Of a stretch of 64,000 nucleotides of DNA, positions 32,469-43,747 are shown one piece after another. The stretch is from Hordeum vulgare subsp. vulgare (lineage: Eukaryota > Streptophyta > Magnoliopsida > Poales > Poaceae), in assembly GCF_904849725.1 (NCBI RefSeq), contig NC_058521.1, forward strand, positions 340,426,638 to 340,490,637, read 5' to 3'. A program made the translations under genes and the position numbers. Below the pieces are notes generated by a model. The model saw nothing but the letters and a program-made list of their open reading frames with translations, made no database searches and had not been told where the DNA came from. The stretch's first letter is position 1. Every line of letters starts with the position of its first letter.

Positions 32469-35400
32469 GATCAAGGCCATGGCCGGTGGAAGATCCCACC
32501 GGCGTAGAGGCATGGGGATGAATGACCGGAGCAGCTGGTTGTGTAGGAGGAGGCGGCAGCACGGGATCTGGCGATGGGGCGCGGCCTCCTAGAGCAACAT
32601 CGAGCGGTAGGAGGATCGGAGAGGCAAAAGACGGTGGTCGACAAGGAAGCTGTCAGCGACCCTGACATGGCGAGCCCACAAGGCAACGACCACCCGGAGG
32701 CCCGCGCGGCCCAGGCTCCCCAACCCCCGCTACCATGGACCGACCTGGATCAAGTGAAGCCCGACATAGCCTACTTATCCTGAGTGTCGCGAGAGGAGGA
32801 GGTATCCAGTTGATCACGGAACGGCGGCGGCTACCCCTCCTATTCTTCATCTCCGCCGATCCCCTCCGTCAAATTCGTGTATCTTCCTTGTAATAGATGC
32901 CTATGGACCGAATTTGTGACTTATCTTAGTAGATCCAAGTGATTCTGGTACTGTTACTCTATAACCTAGTATCAGATATCAGTCTTCAACCCCGCGCATC
33001 GATTTGGCGCACCTACCGGTGTTGCAGCAAGCTCGCGTGTCGATTGACCTCATGGATCCAACCATCTCCACCTTCCTCACCTGCTTCGAGTCCCGGATCG
33101 AAGCAGCAATCGAGCAACTCGTGGCAGCCAATTTCGACGATCTCCTCAACTGGAGGCCGGATCTCGAGCATCGCGTCATCGATCTGGGCGAAACGGTCAC
33201 GGCGCTGCAACTCGCGTGATAGGACACCCCTCCAGGGTCCGATTCCGCTGCGACGGCTGCATAGGTGGGAGCACCATCTTCATCCCATGGGCCCGATGGC
33301 CATGGCGACGTCAATCTACAACGGGGGCCTGCGGCGGCATTCATGACGACACCGCCGCCGCTCCCGACAAAAGGTAAGCCCGAAGCCCGGCTTCCTATAA
33401 TTCCACTGTCACCGTTTTCTCATCCCAGTCAGATGCTCGCGGGTCTAGGCCACACTCCCACCTCTGTCTCGTTTCCGCAATTTGCGGGCGAGAATCCAAA
33501 CCTCTCGAAAACATTATGTGAACAGTATTTTTCCATGTTTGCCATCGCTTCTTCATTCTGGTTTCTGATGGCAGCTCTTAACTTCACTCGGAGTGCAACC
33601 ATTTGGTTGCAGTCTATACAGAAGCGTTTGGGCGAGCTCGATTGGGACTCGTTTACAACCTTGTTGTGCGCTCGGTTCGGTCGTGATTGTCATCAAATGT
33701 TGATTAGGTAGTTCTATATAGTGCGGCAAACGTCAACCGTGGACGATTACATAGAGAAAATTGAACTCATTACCAATCACTTGAATTCATATCTTGATTC
33801 CATCCATCCTTACTGTTTTCTCACTCGTTTTGTCGAGGGCTTGAGGACCGACATCAGGGCAGTGGTGCTTGTCCAGCGCCCATCGGATCTGGACATTGCA
33901 TGTGCTTTGGCTCTGCTCCAAGAGGAAGTGGCCGGTGGCGGGTTCGGCTCATTACCACGTCCTCCTGAGGTGACTCCGCGCTCAGCTATGCACCTGTCGC
34001 TGCCGCCTCCACCGATTCGACACACGCCATCATTGGGGAAATAGGATCAAGGCCATGGCCGGTGGAAGATCCCACCGGCGTAGAGGCATGGGGATGAATG
34101 ACCGGAGCAGCTGGTTGTGTAGGAGGAGGCGGCAGCACGGGATCTGGCGATGGGGCGCGGCCTCCTAGAGCAACATCGAGCGGTAGGAGGATCGGAGAGG
34201 CAAAAGACGGTGGTCGACAAGGAAGCTGTCAGCGACCCTGACATGGCGAGCCCACAAGGCAACGACCACCCGGAGGCCCGCGCGGCCCAGGCTCCCCAAC
34301 CCCCGCTACCATGGACCGACCTGGATCAAGTGAAGCCCGACATAGCCTACTTATCCTGAGTGTCGCGAGAGGAGGAGGTATCCAGTTGATCACGGAACGG
34401 CGGCGGCTACCCCTCCTATTCTTCATCTCCGCCGATCCCCTCCGTCAAATTCGTGTATCTTCCTTGTAATAGATGCCTATGGACCGAATTTGTGACTTAT
34501 CTTAGTAGATCCAAGTGATTCTGGTACTGTTACTCTATAACCTAGTATCAGATATCAGTCTTCAACCCCGCGCATCGATTTGGCGCACCTACCGGTGTTG
34601 CAGCAAGCTCGCGTGTCGATTGACCTCATGGATCCAACCATCTCCACCTTCCTCACCTGCTTCGAGTCCCGGATCGAAGCAGCAATCGAGCAACTCGTGG
34701 CAGCCAATTTCGACGATCTCCTCAACTGGAGGCCGGATCTCGAGCATCGCGTCATCGATCTGGGCGAAACGGTCACGGCGCTGCAACTCGCGTGATAGGA
34801 CACCCCTCCAGGGTCCGATTCCGCTGCGACGGCTGCATAGGTGGGAGCACCATCTTCATCCCATGGGCCCGATGGCCATGGCGACGTCAATCTACAACGG
34901 GGGCCTGCGGCGGCATTCATGACGACACCGCCGCCGCTCCCGACAAAAGGTAAGCCCGAAGCCCGGCTTCCTATAATTCCACTGTCACCGTTTTCTCATC
35001 CCAGTCAGATGCTCGCGGGTCTAGGCCACACTCCCACCTCTGTCTCGTTTCCGCAATTTGCGGGCGAGAATCCAAACCTCTCGAAAACATTATGTGAACA
35101 GTATTTTTCCATGTTTGCCATCGCTTCTTCATTCTGGTTTCTGATGGCAGCTCTTAACTTCACTCGGAGTGCAACCATTTGGTTGCAGTCTATACAGAAG
35201 CGTTTGGGCGAGCTCGATTGGGACTCGTTTACAACCTTGTTGTGCGCTCGGTTCGGTCGTGATTGTCATCAAATGTTGATTAGGTAGTTCTATATAGTGC
35301 GGCAAACGTCAACCGTGGACGATTACATAGAGAAAATTGAACTCATTACCAATCACTTGAATTCATATCTTGATTCCATCCATCCTTACTGTTTTCTCAC

Positions 35401-37779
35401 TCGTTTTGTCGAGGGCTTGAGGACCGACATCAGGGCAGTGGTGCTTGTCCAGCGCCCATCGGATCTGGACATTGCATGTGCTTTGGCTCTGCTCCAAGAG
35501 GAAGTGGCCGGTGGCGGGTTCGGCTCATTACCACGTCCTCCTGAGGTGACTCCGCGCTCAGCTATGCACCTGTCGCTGCCGCCTCCACCGATTCGACACA
35601 CGCCATCATTGGGGAAATAGGATCAAGGCCATGGCCGGTGGAAGATCCCACCGGCGTAGAGGCATGGGGATGAATGACCGGAGCAGCTGGTTGTGTAGGA
35701 GGAGGCGGCAGCACGGGATCTGGCGATGGGGCGCGGCCTCCTAGAGCAACATCGAGCGGTAGGAGGATCGGAGAGGCAAAAGACGGTGGTCGACAAGGAA
35801 GCTGTCAGCGACCCTGACATGGCGAGCCCACAAGGCAACGACCACCCGGAGGCCCGCGCGGCCCAGGCTCCCCAACCCCCGCTACCATGGACCGACCTGG
35901 ATCAAGTGAAGCCCGACATAGCCTACTTATCCTGAGTGTCGCGAGAGGAGGAGGTATCCAGTTGATCACGGAACGGCGGCGGCTACCCCTCCTATTCTTC
36001 ATCTCCGCCGATCCCCTCCGTCAAATTCGTGTATCTTCCTTGTAATAGATGCCTATGGACCGAATTTGTGACTTATCTTAGTAGATCCAAGTGATTCTGG
36101 TACTGTTACTCTATAACCTAGTATCAGATATCAGTCTTCAACCCCGCGCATCGATTTGGCGCACCTACCGGTGTTGCAGCAAGCTCGCGTGTCGATTGAC
36201 CTCATGGATCCAACCATCTCCACCTTCCTCACCTGCTTCGAGTCCCGGATCGAAGCAGCAATCGAGCAACTCGTGGCAGCCAATTTCGACGATCTCCTCA
36301 ACTGGAGGCCGGATCTCGAGCATCGCGTCATCGATCTGGGCGAAACGGTCACGGCGCTGCAACTCGCGTGATAGGACACCCCTCCAGGGTCCGATTCCGC
36401 TGCGACGGCTGCATAGGTGGGAGCACCATCTTCATCCCATGGGCCCGATGGCCATGGCGACGTCAATCTACAACGGGGGCCTGCGGCGGCATTCATGACG
36501 ACACCGCCGCCGCTCCCGACAAAAGGTAAGCCCGAAGCCCGGCTTCCTATAATTCCACTGTCACCGTTTTCTCATCCCAGTCAGATGCTCGCGGGTCTAG
36601 GCCACACTCCCACCTCTGTCTCGTTTCCGCAATTTGCGGGCGAGAATCCAAACCTCTCGAAAACATTATGTGAACAGTATTTTTCCATGTTTGCCATCGC
36701 TTCTTCATTCTGGTTTCTGATGGCAGCTCTTAACTTCACTCGGAGTGCAACCATTTGGTTGCAGTCTATACAGAAGCGTTTGGGCGAGCTCGATTGGGAC
36801 TCGTTTACAACCTTGTTGTGCGCTCGGTTCGGTCGTGATTGTCATCAAATGTTGATTAGGTAGTTCTATATAGTGCGGCAAACGTCAACCGTGGACGATT
36901 ACATAGAGAAAATTGAACTCATTACCAATCACTTGAATTCATATCTTGATTCCATCCATCCTTACTGTTTTCTCACTCGTTTTGTCGAGGGCTTGAGGAC
37001 CGACATCAGGGCAGTGGTGCTTGTCCAGCGCCCATCGGATCTGGACATTGCATGTGCTTTGGCTCTGCTCCAAGAGGAAGTGGCCGGTGGCGGGTTCGGC
37101 TCATTACCACGTCCTCCTGAGGTGACTCCGCGCTCAGCTATGCACCTGTCGCTGCCGCCTCCACCGATTCGACACACGCCATCATTGGGGAAATAGGATC
37201 AAGGCCATGGCCGGTGGAAGATCCCACCGGCGTAGAGGCATGGGGATGAATGACCGGAGCAGCTGGTTGTGTAGGAGGAGGCGGCAGCACGGGATCTGGC
37301 GATGGGGCGCGGCCTCCTAGAGCAACATCGAGCGGTAGGAGGATCGGAGAGGCAAAAGACGGTGGTCGACAAGGAAGCTGTCAGCGACCCTGACATGGCG
37401 AGCCCACAAGGCAACGACCACCCGGAGGCCCGCGCGGCCCAGGCTCCCCAACCCCCGCTACCATGGACCGACCTGGATCAAGTGAAGCCCGACATAGCCT
37501 ACTTATCCTGAGTGTCGCGAGAGGAGGAGGTATCCAGTTGATCACGGAACGGCGGCGGCTACCCCTCCTATTCTTCATCTCCGCCGATCCCCTCCGTCAA
37601 ATTCGTGTATCTTCCTTGTAATAGATGCCTATGGACCGAATTTGTGACTTATCTTAGTAGATCCAAGTGATTCTGGTACTGTTACTCTATAACCTAGTAT
37701 CAGATATCAGTCTTCAACCCCGCGCATCGATTTGGCGCACCTACCGGTGTTGCAGCAAGCTCGCGTGTCGATTGACCTC

Positions 37780-38838
37780 ATGGATCCAACCATCTCCACC
37801 TTCCTCACCTGCTTCGAGTCCCGGATCGAAGCAGCAATCGAGCAACTCGTGGCAGCCAATTTCGACGATCTCCTCAACTGGAGGCCGGATCTCGAGCATC
37901 GCGTCATCGATCTGGGCGAAACGGTCACGGCGCTGCAACTCGCGTGATAGGACACCCCTCCAGGGTCCGATTCCGCTGCGACGGCTGCATAGGTGGGAGC
38001 ACCATCTTCATCCCATGGGCCCGATGGCCATGGCGACGTCAATCTACAACGGGGGCCTGCGGCGGCATTCATGACGACACCGCCGCCGCTCCCGACAAAA
38101 GGTAAGCCCGAAGCCCGGCTTCCTATAATTCCACTGTCACCGTTTTCTCATCCCAGTCAGATGCTCGCGGGTCTAGGCCACACTCCCACCTCTGTCTCGT
38201 TTCCGCAATTTGCGGGCGAGAATCCAAACCTCTCGAAAACATTATGTGAACAGTATTTTTCCATGTTTGCCATCGCTTCTTCATTCTGGTTTCTGATGGC
38301 AGCTCTTAACTTCACTCGGAGTGCAACCATTTGGTTGCAGTCTATACAGAAGCGTTTGGGCGAGCTCGATTGGGACTCGTTTACAACCTTGTTGTGCGCT
38401 CGGTTCGGTCGTGATTGTCATCAAATGTTGATTAGGTAGTTCTATATAGTGCGGCAAACGTCAACCGTGGACGATTACATAGAGAAAATTGAACTCATTA
38501 CCAATCACTTGAATTCATATCTTGATTCCATCCATCCTTACTGTTTTCTCACTCGTTTTGTCGAGGGCTTGAGGACCGACATCAGGGCAGTGGTGCTTGT
38601 CCAGCGCCCATCGGATCTGGACATTGCATGTGCTTTGGCTCTGCTCCAAGAGGAAGTGGCCGGTGGCGGGTTCGGCTCATTACCACGTCCTCCTGAGGTG
38701 ACTCCGCGCTCAGCTATGCACCTGTCGCTGCCGCCTCCACCGATTCGACACACGCCACCGGCAATGGCCACTGATCGGCGTGGCACGAAGGCAGCCCGCG
38801 CCGACACATCCAAGCTCAAGACGCTGTGGGATTACTGA
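37780..38838 (+). pseudogene. Gag fragment of the last array unit, extended beyond the array
   Basis: This is the fifth gag copy. After 38754 it does not restart but continues for 28 codons (ATDRRGTKAARADTSKLKTL and on) to a stop at 38836. In relatives this segment leads to the zinc knuckle, so the element is cut off here by a deletion or rearrangement. It marks the right edge of the duplicated segment and shows the original gag sequence context. Confidence 0.8.
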
Positions 38839-38952
38839 CCACCATAGTAATATGTTGCATTTCGTGGACTAGTGTCTGTGGCCTTGACCGAACCAAGTTA
38901 GAGCGGAGCCAACCACTAAGACCAACCCAACCAAAAGTTGATGCCCCCGCCC

Positions 38953-38960
38953 TATATAAG
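38953..38960 (+). promoter_or_regulatory. TATA box upstream of the 39025 ORF
   Basis: CCCTATATAAGAG lies 65-72 bp before the ATG at 39025, a normal plant promoter distance. Confidence 0.45.
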
Positions 38961-39024
38961 AGTCACCCAGTGGCTTTTTCCTCGCGTCCCCCACCTTATG
39001 CACTGCAGTCACAGCTTTTTTGCC

Positions 39025-39489
39025 ATGCTACCCCAAGGGAGTTACCTCATAATTTCGAATGCAACTCTAGGCAATTTTGTTAAGATATTGTGGGATTTTA
39101 CCCGCAATACCATGGGCTCTCTCCTTCCACCCCAATACGAGTTGTTCAAGTCGAGGATCACCTCCACTACCTCGAAATATTGGGCAGTTGTGCACATTTT
39201 TGCAGTGGACCCTAACCAAGACCCCACGGAAGTCTGCTTCAGCGAAAAATCTATGCCTACCCTGGAAATGGCCATAGAGGTTGTTGCCTACGTAGCGATT
39301 ACTCGCCTTCGATTTGTAGTACCATATGCTAGTGAAAGGGGGTACTATTATTCTCCAAGCCATGTAGCGCCCGGAGGAGCAGCGTCTTTTCGAGGCACCC
39401 GTGCAGAAAGAGACCCTGTGTTGATCAGGCTCGTGCAGTATGTCATCGCTCAGGAGCGCTTGACACAACACGTGATGGAATTTCTCTAG
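39025..39489 (+). CDS. Unrecognised 154-residue ORF with a plausible promoter
   Basis: The frame is open from 38938; the ATG at 39025 is preferred because the TATA box (38953-38960) places the transcription start after 38980. The product has a central segment (KYWAVVHIFAVDPNQDP, EVCFSEKSMPTLEMAI), then a Tyr/Ser-rich block (ERGYYYSPSH) and a helical end. I recall similar uncharacterised proteins encoded in TE-rich DNA of wheat and barley but cannot name a family. AT-rich, 3'UTR-like sequence follows. It could be a low-copy host gene, a captured gene, or a non-autonomous element's ORF. Confidence 0.4.
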   Translation: MLPQGSYLIISNATLGNFVKILWDFTRNTMGSLLPPQYELFKSRITSTTSKYWAVVHIFAVDPNQDPTEVCFSEKSMPTLEMAIEVVAYVAITRLRFVVPYASERGYYYSPSHVAPGGAASFRGTRAERDPVLIRLVQYVIAQERLTQHVMEFL

Positions 39490-39998
39490 ACTCTCGCTCC
39501 CCAAAACCCTTAGATCGCCATTGGCGAACCCCTAAGGATAGATCCAACAGGACGCATTATGCGAGTCCTCCAGCCGCTCGCCCCTGAAGACGAAGTAGAT
39601 ATTCCACTGCCAGGAATATTCCCTCATGACCGTTAGATTTTTGCGTCTTCTGTGAACGCCTCGTTTGTATCTGCTAGTCTAGTTTATGATTGTGTGATGT
39701 GATGGTTGTACCTTACCTTATAAATTATTGCATGCATATGTTTTATTTTAGCTATGTGATTGCTGCGGTTTTCCTTGGATTGTTTTTCTAAGGACTTTAC
39801 TTTGTGTGATAATTTTTTATTATAAAACTACTGCAACAAGAATTTTTCCAACCAAATTTTATTCGCATGCCAACCTGCTCACAATCACACTCGCTCTGCA
39901 AATGCACTAAGGGCAGAACCGCAGCCGCCTAGTACCTAGCTAATTGCCTCGCTAGCACCACCGTTTTTCTGGGAGGAATACATTGTGGGTATTTTTTT
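39490..39998. other. Putative 3' flank of the ORF, no other gene
   Basis: The sequence becomes AT-rich after 39650, with no repeat or coding signal recognised. Confidence 0.4.
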
Positions 39999-40888
39999 AG
40001 GGACAATTACATTTGAGCCCCTAGTTGTGTCACACCCGTTTGATTTGCCCCTGGTTTCAAAAAAACCCTCGTTTCTGTCCAAGCTCGTTTGCTCCACTTA
40101 TGCTTTTGCCTTTTGACCGTTTGACTGCCACTTTGAAACCTTCATAACTAATTCATACTAACTCAAAAAAATTCAAATAAGATATCAAAATGTTCGGAAA
40201 AACATCACCTACATCCGGATGTCATTTACATTCATGACAAACATGCTGGAAAGTCCACATCTCAATTTGAGCTCATATGATGTCAGCACCAATTGTAAAA
40301 TCCATAAAAAATAAAAAAAATAAAAAAACTATGATTTTTTTAAAACATTGACAACTGTTTGGAGTGATTGCAAAGTTTCGTCACCGAATGAATTTTTTGG
40401 AGGTCGTGGCAAAAAACAATATAAGCACTAGAAAATGCTTTTGTTTTGGAGCATAATTTTTGTTTTTTTTGCCATAACTTCCATGAATGTCATTCCCAGA
40501 TTCAACTTTGCATTAACTCAACACATTTTTCAATGTTCTCCACTAAATAATTTCAGAATTTTTAGTTTGTTTTCATTTTTTTAGATTTTACTATTCTTGG
40601 TACCATCATATGAGCTGAATTTGAGATGGGGACTTGCCAACACTTTTTTCATGAATTTAAATGACATGCAGATATATAGGTTACGCTTTTCCAAACATTT
40701 CGATATCTTATTTGAATTTTTCTGAGTTAGTATGAATTTGTCAGCAAGTTTTCAAAGTGAAGGTCAAACGGTCAAAGGGAAAACACATAAGAGGAGCAAA
40801 CGAGCTTGGAGAGAAACGAGAGTTTTTTGAATTTAGGGGCAAATCAAACGGGTGTGACATAACTAGGGGCTCAAATGTAATTGTCCCT
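39999..40888. mobile_element. Foldback / long-TIR MITE, probably Mutator-like
   Basis: The first 320 bp and last 330 bp are inverted copies of each other. The left end AGGGACAATTACATTTGAGC mirrors the right end, and matching words continue inwards (TTTGATTTGCCCC, TTCAAATAAGATATC, CATATGATG). A 240-bp AT-rich centre separates the arms. There is no transposase. Both flanks are T-rich, so the target duplication cannot be read with certainty. Confidence 0.75.
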
Positions 40889-40947
40889 TTTTATTTTTGC
40901 AAAGTGTTGCCAGCACACCAGCAGCCACCCATGCATTTTGCGCACGC

Positions 40948-41109
40948 CTAGTCTTCGTGTTCACCGCCACTGCGGAGAGCCACCACTCGAGCAGCAGCTT
41001 CGCGACGATCATCCTGGATCATCACACATAGGAGCACTGAGAACCCGATCAACGCTGCCATTCCTCCAGCCAGCAAGATTATCAGCCACCTCGGGTGCTC
41101 ATCCACCAT
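40948..41109 (-). CDS. Candidate 53-residue single-pass membrane microprotein
   Basis: The minus strand encodes MVDEHPRWLIILLAGG..., with a hydrophobic span at residues 9-31. A charged tail follows (QDDRREAAARVVALRSGGE) and ends at TAG 40948. The ATG has a good plant context (AGAATGG). A TATA box (TATAAAA, 41208-41214) lies 99 bp upstream, with a C/T-rich leader between. I know no family for it. The topology would be a short N-terminal side and a longer charged C-terminal side. A foldback MITE starts 60 bp downstream; such elements often lie next to genes. Upstream codons stay open, so an N-terminal extension is possible. It is not part of any retrotransposon I can define. Confidence 0.5.
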   Translation of the reverse strand: MVDEHPRWLIILLAGGMAALIGFSVLLCVMIQDDRREAAARVVALRSGGEHED

Positions 41110-41735
41110 TCTAGCCTCGCTTCGAGCTCCTGCAAACAAATATGAAGAGAAGAAGGAAGCAGGAGGAGTGAGACTGGGGTGAGGTAGATGAGGGAACGAC
41201 TCGGTCGTTTTATAGCCCAAGTTCGATGTGCGATGGACGCAGTCCACCAGCGCCGCTCGTCGCTCAATCGTCGGTGTTCGGAGACGAATCTGCGAGCATT
41301 GCTGACAAAGTGCTAGCCCGCGACGCGAGTGCACGTTGTGCCGACAGCTAGCACGTCGCGCACTACCACGGTACGGTCCTAGACGCCTATGCACTAGAAG
41401 CCACACGTGTAGAATGCATCGGAAAGCACGCGAGAGAGAGATAAAGGAGAGAAGAGAGCCGGAGGAAGAAGAAGAGACTGACAGTGGGCCCTCGGTCCAC
41501 CTGTCAGCGAGAGAGAGGAGTGTACACTCTGGTACGGCAAGCACAATTCAGAAATGGGAAATATTCCTGTTTCGAAAACTTTGTCATAGCCATTCGTAGC
41601 AACGCCTCGATTTTCCAACCGTAGGAATAGTGTGTAGCCCCACTAACGCACCACAATTACACCAATTACCGTTTTTACAGTAATCTCGTTACTTTTGTGT
41701 AGGTACTACAGTGTAGTAGGAGTTTTTATTTTTTT
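41110..41735 (-). promoter_or_regulatory. Putative upstream region of the microprotein gene
   Basis: The TATA box is at 41208-41214 on the minus strand. Further upstream lie a CT/GA-rich tract and an imperfect inverted repeat (CTGACAG 41478-41484 with CTGTCAG 41511-41517), a motif frequent in grass 5' regions. No coding region was recognised. Confidence 0.4.
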
Positions 41736-43244
41736 TCAACGTCACTAGCAAATCTCGAGGACGAAATTTTTCTTAAGGGGGTAGAGCTTGTAACACCCAT
41801 TATTTTGGCCATGATTTTTATTTATTTTAAATTGGCCATGGTTATTTAAAATTTTATTTTTGGGTTTTCTGTTGTTTTGAGATCCCTTCCATGCTTTATT
41901 TTATAAAAAGATCTCTTTCCTAAGTAGGAGTTTTTGAAAGATATTATTGGACTTGAGTGTTGCCTCAAATATTTTCTTATTTAATTCCAAATCCAATGAA
42001 AGCCTTTTTATAAATATTCTCTTTTAAGTTCTATTTATCCAAAGCTTGCTTTTAATTTCTTTTAAGGTCCAATTTGAACTGGAACCCTTTGGTACCTTCT
42101 TTTAAAAATCCCACAAAAACTTGGAAGTAACCTAGTATATTTTTGGATCAATCTTATGCAATAACCTAGCCAAGTGTTTTGGAATAATTGAGCACATTAT
42201 CTTCTTTTCCATTCTGATCCAATTTGGTGTTTAGTACTACAACCCCTAATTGTAATTCTTCAAAAATTCTACAAAAAATTGGCATGGTCAAGGACATCAT
42301 ATAAATGAGTTTTATGCAAAAACCCAAATTGGTCTTTTGAAAATTTTGAGCACCACATCCTATTTTCTATTGTGCACCAATTTTGCAGTTTGTACTGGAA
42401 CTTTATTATTTTCTTGCCCTGAGCTTGTGATAATTTTACTGCTCATTTAGAACCCTACTTAAACCTTACGTCTAGAATTTCAGCCCGAGTGGAATTGTTT
42501 GAGACCATGTTATAACATCATTTTGTTTATGTCCAGGAATGCACTTTTGCAAAGATTGCACTAGGAAGATTCTGTTTTGCCAAATTTGACCATGCCATCT
42601 TTGTTAGCTTCCAAGGAGACCTCAACCTGGATAAATTGGTGGCTAGCAAGACTGGTAGAGACCACTGACAATCTGTCAAACACTTGGTATCCCTAACTAG
42701 ATTTGACACACTTTTTAGACTGTATTGTGAAGTTAACCCCATGACCAAACCAGCATGTCCACTAACCCTGTGTCACCCCTAGAAATAGATCTGGAGATTG
42801 GTAGCTACATCTGAGGTCCCTGGCATGCCCTGACATTTCTTCGAGCACCTCAGGGGCATGCCAAGAGCGCGCTTCAGAGCACGACTTTTGCACCAGCGCA
42901 TCCGAGCCACCACGTCCCATCTAGCCCCGCGCTCTTTGGCCCTTCCCCACCAGTAGAGCCATTCAACGCCAGGTCAAGCTGATCAATCACGCGTGAACCC
43001 TGGCGGCCGTGCCGGCCGTCGAGGCCAGCAGCACCTACTACGGCAATGGCAACATGGCCTCTGCTTTCTACCATGGCCAGCACCGCCCAATCGCCCCCAA
43101 GCGCCACCTGCCCCTGGGCCACCTCGTTTGCATCGTACCCTTGCTGCCCACCTCTGCTACCACCCTCCGGTGCCCCTCTACCATCACCAGGAAGTGTCGC
43201 CGTCTTTCTTATCCAGCACCAACGTCGGATCGACCCTCCACAGC

Positions 43245-43251
43245 TATAAAT
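43245..43251 (+). promoter_or_regulatory. TATA box of the long LTR
   Basis: CAGCTATAAATGG follows a GC-rich stretch inside the LTR and is its best promoter candidate. Confidence 0.45.
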
Positions 43252-43747
43252 GGAGCCCCCGAAGCCTCATTACGGACACAAGCCCCCTGGGGACCATAGC
43301 AAGGCCCCTTGGCTCCAATTTGTCCGATGGCCGCCATCTTCCCCGACTCCGGCAATTGCAACCGCCATCGGACTTCGTCCGAATTCGACGAAGCCGAAGC
43401 CCCTCAGCCCCAGCCAAGCCGCACCTTAGCCCCACTCAACCCCGCACGCATTCTCCCCATCGAATCATAGCCCGAGAGGTACGGTAGAGGAGCCCCCCTG
43501 GCGATTCGAAGACCGTCCACCGTGGAGCTCACCACCAGCTACTCCATCCACCCTCCAGTCATCGCAACCACCAGGAAGACCCCCTCGAAGAGGTGAACCC
43601 ATTCCTAACGATGGAGCCCCGTGGAATGTCGCTCACCGCCGCCGACGATCGCCGGAGCGCCACCTCTGTTCGTCCAGAGGAAGGAGGGAAAGGCTGGACT
43701 GGTCAATGCTGACCAGTGGGCCCGATGGACCCACTATCAGTGACCCC

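Larger units (their letters stand above)
30875..38754 (+). repeat. Five head-to-tail copies of a 1,576-bp unit
   Basis: Units run 30875-32450, 32451-34026, 34027-35602, 35603-37178 and 37179-38754. Every ORF on both strands translates identically in all five copies at exactly +1576 spacing, and the lines I compared base by base showed no difference. Each unit holds 200 bp of host flank, one LTR of about 314 bp, a primer site, and the 5' half of a broken Ty3/gypsy gag. The left neighbour continues into the host flank, and the right neighbour continues the gag reading frame. The original locus was therefore a truncated retrotransposon whose junction segment was tandemly amplified. Confidence 0.95.
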
